Source: Prorocentrum cordatum
Taxonomy: Eukaryota; Sar; Dinophyceae; Prorocentrales; Prorocentraceae
Length of the DNA stretch: 64,000 nt
NCBI GenBank assembly: GCA_963575745.1
Contig: CAUYUJ010015706.1
Location: 237,001-301,000, forward strand
Direction of reading: 5' to 3'
The stretch's first letter is position 1; each line of letters starts with the position of its first letter. Positions 1 to 10,237 of this stretch are shown here, piece by piece. The notes beneath the pieces were generated by a model that did no database searches, was not told the DNA's origin, and saw nothing but the letters and a program-made list of their open reading frames with translations. The translations under genes were made by a program, and so were the position numbers.

Positions 1-321
1 TTGCAAAGGTGTAGGAACAGGTTAGAGATGAAAGAGGCTACCCAAAACGTGCACCACGGCCATACAGAGCCGTTGCGCTGCAAACATCACACAGAACACG
101 ACAGAAGCAGAGGCATCAAGCGAGAAAGCTTCCTCCGCCACGAACAGCCACGCCCCGCGCACACACAAACCTAAACACCATTCTGCAGCACATCCCTCCA
201 CAGAGCGACCTCCGTCGAAGAATCCACGGAGGCCGTCTAGTTTTTTTTTGCTCGCATGTTCATTAAGGGAAGTATGGAATACAACGTAGCAATTTCTGGT
301 TCTGGCCAACCATGTCAGCCT
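1..321 (-). pseudogene. LINE-D-family ORF2 C-terminal fragment (permuted RNase H tail)
   Basis: The minus-strand translation gives LTWLARTRNCYV, LDGLRGFFDGGRSVEG and CVMFAAQRLCMAV, closely matching the last ~95 residues of the LINE-D ORF2. It keeps the first-strand aspartate motif (FDGG) but lacks EN, RT and the GDS/ADRL half of RNase H. There is no own start codon: the listed frame opens on TTG at the junction. The position corresponding to the catalytic Glu reads V (CVMFAAQ versus CEMIAAQ in LINE-D), so the domain would be inactive even apart from truncation. Confidence 0.8.
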
Positions 322-341
322 ATGTGCAATCACTAATTCAA

Positions 342-1988
342 TCAATCAATTGGGTATCCCGCCTTGGCCGCCAACTCGCGGTAGTTCTTTACATTGCGAC
401 GCATCCATTCATCCTGAAAATTCGTCACGTACCTCATAGCTTCCGCAACGCTTTTGGAAACGAGTCTGCGGTGACTAAAGTCTCTGATATCCGTCGACAG
501 ATGGGTCAAATTGGCTATCGGGCCAAGTCTCGCGCGATCCCGAAGAAGCGCTTCAAGCAACACAGCCTTTTCCTCGGCGCCCGAGGCCATAAGGCGATAC
601 AGCGTGGCAGCCGTGAAAGAGTGAACGAGCTTTACCCAGCCAGACTTGCGGAAGCAGTATTTCCTGATCCTTAAATTACACGCCAACTGAAGCAAATAAT
701 CTGCGTGGTTACGTTTCTCCTCGTCCTCCGTCACTGCTGAACTCACAACTGCATTAGATAAACTCCCAGTCGTGGAACTCCCAGGGTGTGAACCCATAGA
801 ATCTTTTTGATGAGGAGGCCAAAAGGTTACACGAAGGTTCCTAATGTGGCTCTGCAAGCGTTGTTCCATCAACCGTTGAGCACCACTTGAGTAGAATGTC
901 AAGCACCGCCAATGTCCGGAGAACCACCCCGCAATACGGTGCATCCTTATCTGGTCCAACCGACACTGCTCCCAGAGTCTCTGGATGTCCGCGTCCTCCT
1001 CCCCATCACGGTGGTAAGCCTCGCACAGACGGTGCAGAGTAGCCTGTTTCAAATAGAAATTTGCCCTCTCTCGCAGGGTGGCCATTTTATCCCATGCGTG
1101 GAAGACCGCGTCCCAATCAGCGTCCTCCTTCTGCAGGTGGTCCGCCACGAGCAGGCGCGCGATGTGCCTCTGGAGCACCCATGTGGTAGCCGTGCCGGCG
1201 CACTCGACGCGATTTGAAGAACTGCACAAGTCCGCAAAAGAGGACGGAGGTTGGGGCGGATCGCAAGTAGATGGATGGGCCGACTTTGACATTGAAGAGC
1301 CAGTTAGAACTGCCTGAGCCTTCGCCCTTGCCCGCCTCCTGTTTCTGCGGTGCCTCTGGCCTTTCCCACGGCCAGCATCCTCCTCTGGACTCGGCACCTC
1401 CTCGGGGCTCTCAATTCCCATTCGAAGTTTGTATGCCTTGAGCGCCTCGATCCGAGCATGAAACTCATCTTTGGGGAGCCGTTCGAATTCCCGCCAAAGA
1501 GCAACTGCATCGCCATTGGCACGGGCCCAGTCCCTGGCAGCTCGACACTCAGATCGATTGCTCTGCAACTCATCTGAACAGAGCCGGGAAGAAGAAGCAC
1601 AGTTATCTTTACGCTGGTCGACTTCGCACTCTCCGTGGGTTTTCGAGGATGCCAACGGCAGCGCTTCGGGGCCTCCACCTTCCCTTTGCTCTCGACAATA
1701 ATCCAAAGGAACTGAGTGCAGAGAATAATCCAAAGGAGCTGAGTGCAGAGAATAATCCAAAGGAGCTGAGTGCAGTACAGCATCAATTGATTGAGAAGCA
1801 AGCGACGCTTCTTCAGCAGCAAGGTTGGGTCCTACATCCTGGGATCCTGAAGCGGCCGCATGGGTCTCCGACTGCAGCCCACCATCTGGAGACTGCACCA
1901 CATCTGGAGAATACGCAACCGAATGAGACGAGAAAGCTTCTCCACGATCAGTTGGCCCAGCAGTTGGCACCGATAAGGAACTCAACAA
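342..1988 (-). CDS. Foreign (captured) ORF of unknown function, 548 codons
   Basis: This is a long open frame, not recognised as any family. It is hydrophilic: an N-terminal low-complexity part holds three tandem copies of a HSAPLDYSL-type 9-residue repeat (codons ~75-100), then a basic stretch (GKGQRHRRNRRRARAKAQ, ~codon 210), then a longer mixed helical C-terminal half rich in W, H and R. The first in-frame codon after the upstream stop (1998-2000) is TTG and no nearby ATG exists, so the natural N-terminus is probably missing or in another exon. It ends within 21 bases of the LINE junction. Its place between a spliced leader and a LINE tail suggests a retrocopy of a cellular mRNA. Coding status is uncertain because no homologue is recognised. 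Confidence 0.5.
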   Translation of the reverse strand: MLSSLSVPTAGPTDRGEAFSSHSVAYSPDVVQSPDGGLQSETHAAASGSQDVGPNLAAEEASLASQSIDAVLHSAPLDYSLHSAPLDYSLHSVPLDYCREQREGGGPEALPLASSKTHGECEVDQRKDNCASSSRLCSDELQSNRSECRAARDWARANGDAVALWREFERLPKDEFHARIEALKAYKLRMGIESPEEVPSPEEDAGRGKGQRHRRNRRRARAKAQAVLTGSSMSKSAHPSTCDPPQPPSSFADLCSSSNRVECAGTATTWVLQRHIARLLVADHLQKEDADWDAVFHAWDKMATLRERANFYLKQATLHRLCEAYHRDGEEDADIQRLWEQCRLDQIRMHRIAGWFSGHWRCLTFYSSGAQRLMEQRLQSHIRNLRVTFWPPHQKDSMGSHPGSSTTGSLSNAVVSSAVTEDEEKRNHADYLLQLACNLRIRKYCFRKSGWVKLVHSFTAATLYRLMASGAEEKAVLLEALLRDRARLGPIANLTHLSTDIRDFSHRRLVSKSVAEAMRYVTNFQDEWMRRNVKNYRELAAKAGYPID

Positions 1989-2000
1989 TATATTGACCTA

Positions 2001-2342
2001 CTCCTCCGAGTTCCCCTGAAACGGGCATGGGTTTCGCGCACAATCATCGAGGATATCAAACCAGCCAAACGCGGGGAAAGCATTCGGATCAGCCACAAAA
2101 TATGGATCACGAGCACATAACATCAAATACAGCTTGTCTACAAACCGCCAGTTTGATTATCCTTGATTTTCTTTTCCAACTGGTCGAAACAGAACTCATC
2201 GAACAAAATTGCGCTGTCACGATGCCGCACAAGAAAGAGGCACGCAAGAACAACTAATCAATCCAATGCCGACAGGTCACCCGTTCGGTACTCAGAGATG
2301 CACGTTACGCGTGCATGCGCAAAACCTGTCCGCACGATGCGG
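2001..2342 (-). other. 5' part of the captured transcript, no supported ORF
   Basis: This stretch lies between the spliced-leader relics and the 548-codon ORF. It has stops in the ORF's frame and no recognisable domain. It is probably 5' UTR or a decayed 5' coding part of the captured mRNA. Confidence 0.4.
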
Positions 2343-2393
2343 CTTGAGCCAAAATGGCTTGAGCCAAAACGGCTTGAGCCAAAATGGCTACGG
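2343..2393 (-). other. Dinoflagellate spliced-leader sequence plus two tandem relics
   Basis: On the minus strand 2393-2373 reads CCGTAGCC ATTTTGGCTCAAG, identical to the 21 conserved bases of the dinoflagellate spliced leader. It is followed directly by two 15-base relics ending in TTTTGGCTCAAG (2372-2358 and 2357-2343). The leader is added to mRNA by trans-splicing, so genomic copies at the 5' end of an insertion mark a cDNA copy of mature mRNA. Stacked relics are the known sign of repeated rounds of retroposition and re-splicing in dinoflagellates. Confidence 0.88.
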
Positions 2394-2411
2394 GGACTCG
2401 TAGAGCTTCCT

Positions 2412-2446
2412 CGCGCAATGCGGGCGCGGCAATCTCGCATTGCGCG
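2412..2446. repeat. Inverted repeat, 11-bp arms
   Basis: CGCGCAATGCG (2412-2422) and its exact complement CGCATTGCGCG (2436-2446) flank a 13-base loop. It lies just inside the satellite block right of the left-edge chimera. Function unknown. Confidence 0.7.
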
Positions 2447-2516
2447 CGCGAGGGCGCGGTCCCATGGGGGAGGACGTGGAGGAGAAGAAGGAGTGAGGAG
2501 GCAGGAGATGGAGCAG

Positions 2517-2574
2517 GGTGAGGAAGAGAAGGAGGAGGAGGAGGAGGAGGAGGAGCAGGAGGAGGAGGAGGGGA
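2517..2574. repeat. Purine-rich (GGA)n microsatellite
   Basis: A run of GGA/GGAGCA triplets. The ORFs it generates on both strands are low-complexity artefacts. Confidence 0.85.
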
Positions 2575-2599
2575 GAGATCAAGAAAGGCATCGTCATCT

Positions 2600-3905
2600 C
2601 TGGAAACATTACTAGAGTGCGAAACTCTGCAAGCGTGACGAGGTCGGACATCTGTATACTTGAAACTAGCGCGTCTAATACAAACAGCTCTGTAGCTCCT
2701 CTGCAGCTCCAGTTACCTCAAGAAAGTTACCATCGTCTTTCTAAAACTTAGCAGGGTACGGATAGTTTTGCCTGACCCAGCTCTGGTAGCAGACCGAATT
2801 GAGGCGCCTACATGCTTTAGACTAGCGCTTCTTCTAATTTCCTGACGACTTATGTGACAAACACCTCTGTAGCTAATCTCCAGCTCGAGTTAAGTCAAGA
2901 AAACCATCACATCTCTACAAATAACTAAGAATAGGAATATGTTTTCGGACCCAGCTCCTCTGATAGCAGACCGAGTTCAGGCGCCCAGATACTTTGAGCT
3001 AGCGCGCATGACGAGTTCCTTATGACTACTGTGCCGGAGAGTTATGTAGCTCATCTGCAGCTCCAGTTTAGTCAAGAAAAATCCATCATCATCTCTGAAA
3101 AATAACAGAGTACGAATAGTTTTTCGCGCCCAGCTCTGATAGCAGACCGAGTTCAGGCGTCTAGATACTTTGAACTAGCGCGCCTGACGATTTTAGATCG
3201 ACTAGGTGTGCCTACCAGCTCTGTAACTCATCTGCAGCTCGAGAAAATCGAGGAGTTTTGTACACATATATATATATATATGGCAGAGTACGAATAGTTT
3301 TCCAAACCGAGCTCTAATATCAGAGATCAGGCGTCTAGATACTTTAAACTAGCGTGCCTGATGATTCCCTCCCGATTGCTGTCGAACGGCTCTGTATCTC
3401 ATCAGCTCGAGTTGAGTCAAGAAACGCAGCATCATCTCTGAAAAAATACGAATAGCTTCGCAGACCTAGCTCTGGTAGCAAACCCAGTTCAGACATCTAG
3501 ATGCTTGAGACTGGAGCGCCTCACGATTCTACATCGATTAGGTGTACTACCAGCTCTGTGGCTCTCCTACAGCTCGAGCTAAGTACAGAAAACCGCCTGC
3601 CAAGATGACACGAAACAGCCGATCCCGCCGGAATGCTTTTCGACAGTAATAGGGACCCCATCGACGTAAGATTAAGATGGCAAGCAGAAATAATCGAAGA
3701 TGGGCGGAACGAATACTAGAGCTCTAACGAATTTCCAAATTCCGAGAAATTGAATTTAAACAAATGCCCCCCCCCCCCAAAAAAAAAAACAAACATATCT
3801 GTCGAGATTCGCGCCTGGTAATTCTAGATGCATTACTGCCAGCTCTGTAGCTCTCCTTCAGCTCGAGTTCTGTCGAGAAAACCAACAGCACCTGCCAAGA
3901 TGACA
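2600..3905. repeat. Diverged ~177-bp satellite units
   Basis: Seven degenerate copies of the window's main satellite unit, recognisable by AGCAGACCGAGTTCAG, CTCTGTAGCTC and GAGTTAAGTC at roughly 175-base spacing. A (TA)n run lies at about 3266-3282 and a C-run/A-run at about 3768-3790. The block's closing module (CGATCCCGCC ... GATTAAGATGGC) is at 3620-3700. No gene seen. Confidence 0.8.
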
Positions 3906-3915
3906 CAAAGCTGGG

Positions 3916-3948
3916 AACCCGTAAACCGTCAACCAGGTCACCGCCGGG
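3916..3948 (+). repeat. Hairpin target, unoccupied, left arm decayed
   Basis: The left arm reads CCCGTAA instead of CGGCGGTAA. The loop ACCGTCAACCAGG and the right arm TCACCGCCGGG are kept. Confidence 0.7.
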
Positions 3949-4262
3949 ACCCTCGCAGAGCTCTACTCACGCGAAGAAGTGCTCAGACTGTCAGAAGGAA
4001 GCCTGCTCGGAACTCAGCGCGCAAACTCCGATGGTACAGTTACTCGGTTTATACAAAATTGATTCCTCCACGGCGTTTGACAGTAGTATTGCAGCTACGG
4101 GCCTGAGAATTTGACAGGCAGACGCGCCATGACCCACTACACGTGAGAAAAATACTGGTTCTCAAAACGACTTGTCAAATCTCTCACAATCTTCGAAACA
4201 CCGACCCCAGGTCGTCACATTGTCCGCCCGGGCCGGGTGGGCCAACTGGGAGCCGGCGGTAC

Positions 4263-4292
4263 TGGGAGCCGACGGTAAATCGTCAACCAGGT
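4263..4292 (+). repeat. Left (3') flank of LINE-A: half hairpin target
   Basis: GAGCCGACGGTAAATCG TCAACCAGGT ends at 4292, where LINE-A begins. A near-copy lies at the element's other end (about 10201-10227, two mismatches over ~27 bases), so it may be a long target duplication. A partial extra copy of GGGAGCCGGCGGTACT precedes it. Confidence 0.6.
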
Positions 4293-4309
4293 GTTTTGCG
4301 GTTTGCGGT

Positions 4310-4339
4310 CCGACCGCAAGGCCCTACAAGGGCGGTCGG
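4310..4339. other. 3'-terminal stem-loop of LINE-A
   Basis: CCGACCGC (4310-4317) pairs perfectly with GCGGTCGG (4332-4339) across a 14-base loop, 17 bases from the 3' junction. Confidence 0.7.
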
Positions 4340-7300
4340 GTTGGTGCAGCCATCCCCTGTGGGCTGGATGTACCCTGAAAAACGTGATACTCTTGAAGTA
4401 TCTTGCAAGCAGAGCGGGCAAGTCTCGAAGCGGCCTCAAGCTCACACTGAGTAACCGTCGCATCGGGAAGCAGGCCACAAGCCTCCTCCGCCAACGGACG
4501 GGTAAACGTGTGCAGGCAATCACTAACCCCTTCCCCAGATTGCTCACTGATGAACTCACCGTCTAGCCACCATCCCCCCCCAGCACCTGCACTGCTAACG
4601 CCACCGTCGTACGCACCACGGATTGCGATCAATGTTTCAGTATTGTTTATATGTTGTTGAATGCTTCTGTACCTCGATTGTAATGGTAGATGTCTGATTT
4701 CCCAAGTCAGTCGGTCGGCACGGTCGTTGCCTTCACGATAGTGATGACGCCACAAGTCATATCCTGTGGCTGGGCCCTGCAGCTTAAAATTTCGACAGGC
4801 ATCGTCTAACAGATCAATAACCTCCCCCACCTGCGATCGGTATATATTGTTGTTGCAAGTCCACCTTCCCCTCATCCAGCTGGTTATTAGCATGGAGTCG
4901 CCCAACAGCTCCATCGCAACTCCGCCTCGTCGCTCGAAGCGGACCTCATTTTCAAAGTTTGCTGCGAGACGCCTGGCAATACGATAAAGCGCCGTCTGTG
5001 TATACTGATTGTCCTCCTCCTCCTCCTCTCTGTGTATCTGACCTCCCTCCTTCTTAAAGATAAAGCCCTCCGTCATATGTGAAAATCCCGCCGCGCCCAG
5101 TCGGGCCGTAGCAAACGCGCGAAAACCACGTTCACTCCAGTCGAGATGATGCCACCAGTTCACACCAGCAGCCTGCACAAATAAGAAGTCCCACGGCCTG
5201 CAGCCTGTAGGTAACCTCCTCCCTGTTAGTCTGGTTATCTCCGTCCTCCTCCCACTAGCAGTAATCATAGCCTCCCTCCTCTCCGTCCACTCCCCCAAAC
5301 CATGCAGCATCGCAACACGTGAAAGAACAAAGGGCCTCGACACGTCATCCGACACAGGTGGTGCTGGTGTCGGAGCCTCACCAGGCTGAGTGGTCGAGAG
5401 CCTCTGTCGTTGGCCCCGCACCGTCTCACGGAAGATTCTCGCACGCTGACGACGATTGGCATGCGCCTCCTCCCCCGACGCACGCGCTAACATAGGTGCA
5501 CACGTATGCATACAAGCGAACGATGCCGCATCCTTTGCCCAGTCAAACTGCTTTCTGAGAAATCGTTGGACCAATGATTGGAAGCCGTACCTAGCAAAGT
5601 GTTGGCGACCATAGCGCAGCCGCCTCTGAGTATACACGGTCCAATCCTCACTCGCCTTCTTACGCAGACCACCAATGATCGCCAGCAGTTGACCCTCCCA
5701 CGCATATAACATCTGAATAGTCCCCTCATCCGCCGTCATACCTTCGCATGCATACAAAACAATAGACTGCACTCGTGCAATGTAACGCATAAAACGGCCA
5801 CGCAAAGGTAACTGTCTACAACGATAGAACTGTACATCACACATCCACGCACGCCTGGCACGCTGTAAATGACAAAGTAGATCCCGATGCTCACACCAGT
5901 CATCAAAGAGTTCCACTCCCAGAGCCGACATCTGTCGAAGACGTGGCAGGACCAACTCCTCACCATACTCAGGGACCCACACACGAAGCTCGGTATCAGA
6001 ACAGCGAGGCCAGCCTCCACACAAGAGGTATCCCAGCGATGAGGGTTTCCACCGCAGGCCCGCCTGAGCCAACGGCACCGTGAGCATAGACATCATCTCC
6101 CGAAGTTCGTCCAGGGTCCGTGCACACACATACAAGTTGTCCGCCCACAGAGCATGCGTAATCCTCCTCCTGCCTCCACTCAAGGGGGTCTCCAATTCAT
6201 AACCATAGTCGTTCTCCTCCCACTGCCGTACCACCTTTTCCCAAAGATACACCGAGACAGCCTTGAACAAGAAGGGGCTCCCCACTCCTCCCGTGCGGGT
6301 ACTCCTATCCCAAGACACCCAATCCGTCCACCGCACACCTTCAAAGGACATCTGACACACGTTCTCACGCATGGGCTCCAAGAGGGCAAATATGAGCTCC
6401 GAGGGGAACCCCAATGATACCAGACTGTTATACGCCAACGTCAACGTCACCTGGTCGAAGCACTGTAGTACGTCTGCACTCCCAAGATATAATGATTCCC
6501 CTTTGCCCCAGAGACACGCGTGCTGTGAGAGCCTCTTAAGTACCGCCGTAATTTCATGTGGTTTCCTACCTGACGCAAAGCCGAACAAGCACGTATGAGG
6601 TCGGAGCTTAGTCAACTCTTCCTCCGCAAGTACAGTGAGACACAGGCTGTACCATTTGGACATAAGAGGTATGAGGCATATTTTACTAGTGTCTTTGAGT
6701 TGGGTCATTTGGGGGCTTTTCGAGATCAGAGTGACAAGGAATTTTCTCCAGAACTGCGGCGTGAGATTCTCCCGACAGGCCAGGCGCTGAAAGAAGTCAC
6801 GTACACGGCGCACACACGCCCAAGGAAGTAACTTGAGCATTTCGGGCGACACGTCATCGTATGACGCTGCTCCTCCCCTCTTGAGTCGTGCACGAGCTCG
6901 CAACACAGGGGACATGCGAATGTCTAGTGTCCGATGCGAGGCCGCTGCTGCACACCTCGCCGTCTCCAACGTCTGTGCACTAGCCCTGCGAGCCTCCTCG
7001 CATTGAATAGTGGCACAAGCAAACCGTCCGATCTCCGCCTCCCACTCCTCCAAGTCCTCAGATCTATGAATACTACCGTCCTCCTGAACCACCTCCAGTA
7101 CCTGATTGTGTGTACGTTTACTCCGTACTTCCCTGGTAAATTGAAATCTGACCAGTTCAGCCTGGCACCTTCTCTTCGCAGGTCGGAACCGCCGTCGTGA
7201 CTGTTTGCAGTCCTCCCACCTCCTCTCCCTCCTGAGCTGTTTCATGTCCTCCTCCATCCTCCACAACTCCTCTGGCTTCTTGGGACGTTGGACCTGTCGT

Positions 7301-8514
7301 CCCTGTGCATGAGGTGTGAGACTGGCCGCCGACACAATCGCCGCATTGATGAACTCGCCTTCACCAGTGGGTGATCCCACCGCCTGAACGCACTGTGTCG
7401 TCACATCCTCCACCTCCTCCCACTCCTCCAAGTCCTCCATCATAGTCTCCGTACTGTCCGTGCTGTTACCCTCCTCCTCCACCACGGTCCTAAGCTGACG
7501 CGCCACACGAGGATGGGAACGGCTGACCAGCTCCCAGCCCTCCTCGGGCGTCGTGGCAGCAGACCTGACAGGAATTGTCCCGCATGCGGTGAAAGCAATC
7601 TCCGCCTCGCGAGCGTAAGCCTGAGGATCCTCGGGAGCCCAGTGGACCAAATTGGAGGCCCTCGTCGCCTTCGGCTTCTGCCTGCGTACACCCGTCGGAG
7701 CACATGGTAACGTGGCATGTAACAGAGCCTGATCCGATACCGCAGTTAGTGCCGTCGCCCCCAGTGGTTGGATGAATTTAACCCCCACCTCCGACTGTGC
7801 ACCGGGTAACCCAATATAGTCCAAGACACTGGGAGCCCCAAGACCCGACGGGATCCAAGTAGGCCTCCTGGGTCCAAATGTGTTGGCCATCACAATCCTC
7901 CACCTCCCACAGAACTGAAGAAGCGCCTCCTTCATTGCCCCCCTCCTCCTCCAACGCACACGTGATGCCCCACCCGAGTAGACCAGAGTTGATTCCAGCA
8001 ATCCCTCCCCCGTAAGTTGTAGACCGTTACAGCTCGTATCTGGCGACAGTTCCACGTTGGCATCCGTGGGCAACACCACCTTCTGGGGCCTCCTAGGGTA
8101 CCTGTGGAAATACTTCTCCAGGGTCTCATTCATATTATATAAAATGTTCTGAAACTTCTCATTCGTAATGTCATCACTCTTCAACGTCACATCCTCAGCA
8201 TTGGGCAAATAGCATGAAACAACCGTGACCGTCGTAAATCCTATGGCAACGTAACCTTTCCCCTTGAACGTAGCAAGGCGGTGCTTCCGCCAATTATCCT
8301 TATACAGGATGGCAACCTTGCGGGAGCTATCAAAAATCGTGTGAATAGCACCTTCACCCGAACCTGACAGCTCAGAACGATGATCCTAAATATTTTGACA
8401 CTCTTGTACCCCCAGGAGTGTCACATCCGCCCCTTTCATCGCACTAAGTATTGTGTGGATAGTAAGTTGTCCTCTCCGTCGTAGGTTCCACGAGCCTAGA
8501 CGGACCTCTCGTCG
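4324..8514 (-). pseudogene. LINE-A ORF2: APE endonuclease - reverse transcriptase - permuted RNase H, one in-frame stop
   Basis: The reading frame continues directly from the ORF1 stop. The N-terminus has GSWNLRRRG and VQECQNI (endonuclease Asn and Glu motifs), then a TAG at 8386-8388. After that come VLPTDANVELSPD, ANTFGPRRPTW, VLDYIGLP and AVSDQALL; the usual SDH is SDQ. The RT has motif A SADVLQCFDQ (about 6446-6480), motif B RTGGVGSPFLF and motif C LWADNL (WADN at 6136-6147) in place of YxDD. The C-terminal RNase H reads LLGDSMLITSW, EGNDRADRLTW, AYDGGVSSAGAGGGWW, then QCELEAASRL. The stop and the SDH-to-SDQ change argue for an inactive copy. Clean frame elsewhere suggests a fairly recent insertion. 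Confidence 0.85.
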
Positions 8515-8517
8515 TCA
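8512..8517 (-). promoter_or_regulatory. In-frame UGA-CGA between ORF1 and ORF2 (candidate readthrough site)
   Basis: The ORF1 stop TGA (8515-8517) is followed by CGA, and the same frame stays open into the endonuclease. There is no ATG before the first endonuclease motif, so ORF2 is most simply reached by readthrough. Confidence 0.6.
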
Positions 8518-9555
8518 CGGCGCTGATAGTCGCGCCTTGGGGCCTGCAATGTCCAAATTCGGCTCATATGATTTAATCTCGTCCCGAATCGTCCATCCCT
8601 CCTGCGCATGTGGCCCAGGCTGAAATATCATGACAATATGACCTGCATTCTGCGCCTCACTGGATGCACGCGCCCACACATATGTTTTCCCCAGACCACT
8701 GCCCAGCTCTGAGCGCATGATGGTTCCGTTCCTGCACACCCGAGCCCATACAGCATGACACTTGCCTGAAGCTTGGACATGTACGGTCTTCCATGGGGCG
8801 ACCTCCACAGACACCCGAATACTGGCCGCCTCTGGCCACGGGAGTCTATTGATATCATCACTCGCAAGGGCTAGATTAGATAACAGCGACCGTCTGAGTG
8901 CCAACAATTTCTGTCTTGGAGTACCTTTCTTGAAATAGATTCTCAGACGCCCATATCCGAAGTACTCCCTACCCGAGTTCGCGTTCGTCGTCGCCTCCTC
9001 GTCGATACAGTTGCACCACCCTCCAGACTGAATGATGCGTTGTTTAATTGAGTTGAGCAGGGTCGTCAGGACATCCTGGGCCATCATCTGACGGGATCTC
9101 AACCCACGGTTGTTCCAATCAGTAACCCACCCCTTGCACTCAACAAAGCTTGGCCCCCACTGAAAGTTGAAACGCCCTGGAGCTGTGCCTGACCCCTGGT
9201 TTGAAGCCGCTGGCGCTCTAGTGGGCGTCTCTGATGCCGCCCCGCCGCTGCCAACAATATGATTCAGAAACTTAGTCTCCAAATCAGCTTGCCTACGTGA
9301 GAGAGCCTGCATATCCTGATTGAAAGATTTGTAAACGGCATCCACCTTACTGTCGACTGCTGTAATTGCCGTTTTGACCGTCTCGATTTTCCCGTCAACC
9401 GCTGTGAGAACGGCCGCCGTCACACTCTGCGTTTGTTGTGCCATCATTCTCTGAAGCTCACTCAACAGATTTGCTGATCCCGACTGCTCCTCCTCCCTCA
9501 TCCGTTTCCGTTCAGTCCCAGTCTCTGCCATCGCCACATCACTCGACCCCGCCAT
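8515..9555 (-). CDS. LINE-A ORF1: coiled-coil nucleic-acid-binding-type protein
   Basis: The first ATG of the frame is at 9555 (346 codons); the frame stays open further upstream without ATG. From the start, a charged N-terminus contains ERKRMREEEQ. It is followed by a heptad-rich coiled coil (VDGKIETVKTAITAVDSKVD, codons ~60-110), a Gly/Ala/Thr linker, and a C-terminal domain with PSFVECKGW, YGRLRIYFKKG, VEVAPWKTVHVQASGK and EGWTIRDEI. The last four motif regions recur in the ORF1 of LINE-C and LINE-H, defining one ORF1 family. The likely role is RNA binding in the retrotransposition particle, by analogy with coiled-coil ORF1 proteins of other LINEs. No zinc knuckle is seen. Confidence 0.75.
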   Translation of the reverse strand: MAGSSDVAMAETGTERKRMREEEQSGSANLLSELQRMMAQQTQSVTAAVLTAVDGKIETVKTAITAVDSKVDAVYKSFNQDMQALSRRQADLETKFLNHIVGSGGAASETPTRAPAASNQGSGTAPGRFNFQWGPSFVECKGWVTDWNNRGLRSRQMMAQDVLTTLLNSIKQRIIQSGGWCNCIDEEATTNANSGREYFGYGRLRIYFKKGTPRQKLLALRRSLLSNLALASDDINRLPWPEAASIRVSVEVAPWKTVHVQASGKCHAVWARVCRNGTIMRSELGSGLGKTYVWARASSEAQNAGHIVMIFQPGPHAQEGWTIRDEIKSYEPNLDIAGPKARLSAP

Positions 9556-9726
9556 TGCAACTGCTGGTGGGTAACCGAAATCACTCGAGTCAACGCTCGG
9601 AGGCAGCCTCCAACTTTCCCACGAAGGGCTGGGTTGTGAATCCCACGCCGTGATGGGCGTGCACACTGAAACAGGCAATGAAACGTGTACTCTGACAATC
9701 AAGAAATACGAACTCCAAACAGTCAA

Positions 9727-10180
9727 TGAGAGTGTACTCCGACAGTTAGTGGATGTGTACTCCCACCGTCAATGAAGTGTACTCCGACAACCAATGAGTA
9801 TGTACTCCCACAATCAATGAGTGCGTACTCCGACAATCAATGAAGCGTGTATTGCAACAGTCAATGAAGTGCGTACTCCAACAAACAATGAAAGAATACT
9901 ATGCGCAGCCTCTCAATGATGATGTACTCCGGCAATCAATGAATGTGTACTCCGACCAACGAAGACAAACTCCGACAATCAATGATGTGTACTCCGACAA
10001 ACAATGAACGTGCACACCGTCAATCAATGAAGCGTGTACTCTGACAATCAATGAAGTGTGTACCGAATGAATCAAAGAAGCCTAGGCCCCCCGACATGAT
10101 GGGTCTCTCGGTGGGGTACTCTGACAATCAATGAATCTGCTCGCCGACAATCAATGAGCACGTGCGATACACAGGCCGTG
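9727..10180. repeat. ~22-bp minisatellite in LINE-A 5' leader
   Basis: About 18 imperfect copies of a unit like GTACTCCGACAATCAATGAA, with spacing varying from 19 to 26 bases. It lies immediately upstream of ORF1 and is likely part of the element's 5' UTR or promoter region. No spliced leader is recognised at this 5' end. Confidence 0.75.
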
Positions 10181-10203
10181 TACGGTAATGAATGGGAACC
10201 GAG

Positions 10204-10237
10204 CCGGCGGTAAACCGTCAACCAGGTTACCGCCGGG
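10204..10237 (+). repeat. Hairpin target, complete, at LINE-A 5' flank
   Basis: Perfect 10-bp arms CCGGCGGTAA / TTACCGCCGG with a loop containing GTCAACCAGG. It is followed by GACCCTCGTAGAGCTC. Confidence 0.85.

Larger units (their letters stand above)
1..2392 (-). mobile_element. Chimeric retrocopy: LINE 3' end joined to a foreign ORF with spliced-leader 5' end
   Basis: Sense is the minus strand; the 3' end lies beyond the left window edge. Positions 1-321 match the 3' end of LINE-D (about 19950-20287). The match stops abruptly at 321/322, where LINE-D continues with a different sequence, and an unrelated ORF (342-1988) follows. The 5' end carries a full dinoflagellate spliced leader plus two partial copies (2343-2393). 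It then meets the satellite right arm, GGGGACTCGTAGAGCTTCC, at 2393. The arrangement suggests that reverse transcription began on LINE RNA and switched to a trans-spliced mRNA. Whether the left end sits in the hairpin target cannot be seen. Confidence 0.75.
4293..10195 (-). mobile_element. LINE-A: full-length-like non-LTR retrotransposon
   Basis: Sense is minus. From 5' to 3' it has a leader with a ~22-bp minisatellite (about 9727-10180), ORF1 (9555-8515), an in-frame UGA-CGA, ORF2 with APE endonuclease, RT and permuted RNase H (8514-4324), and a 3' stem-loop (4310-4339). The sense 3' tail is a short CGCAAAAC stretch joined to the hairpin target. One in-frame TAG in the endonuclease (8386-8388) suggests the copy is not active. 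The exact 5' boundary is uncertain by ~10 bases. Confidence 0.85.

Noticed and set aside
4324-8208. Reading LINE-A as an element lacking the endonuclease N-terminus
   Set aside because: The missing motifs (SWNL, VQEC) are present in the same frame upstream, interrupted only by the TAG at 8386-8388.
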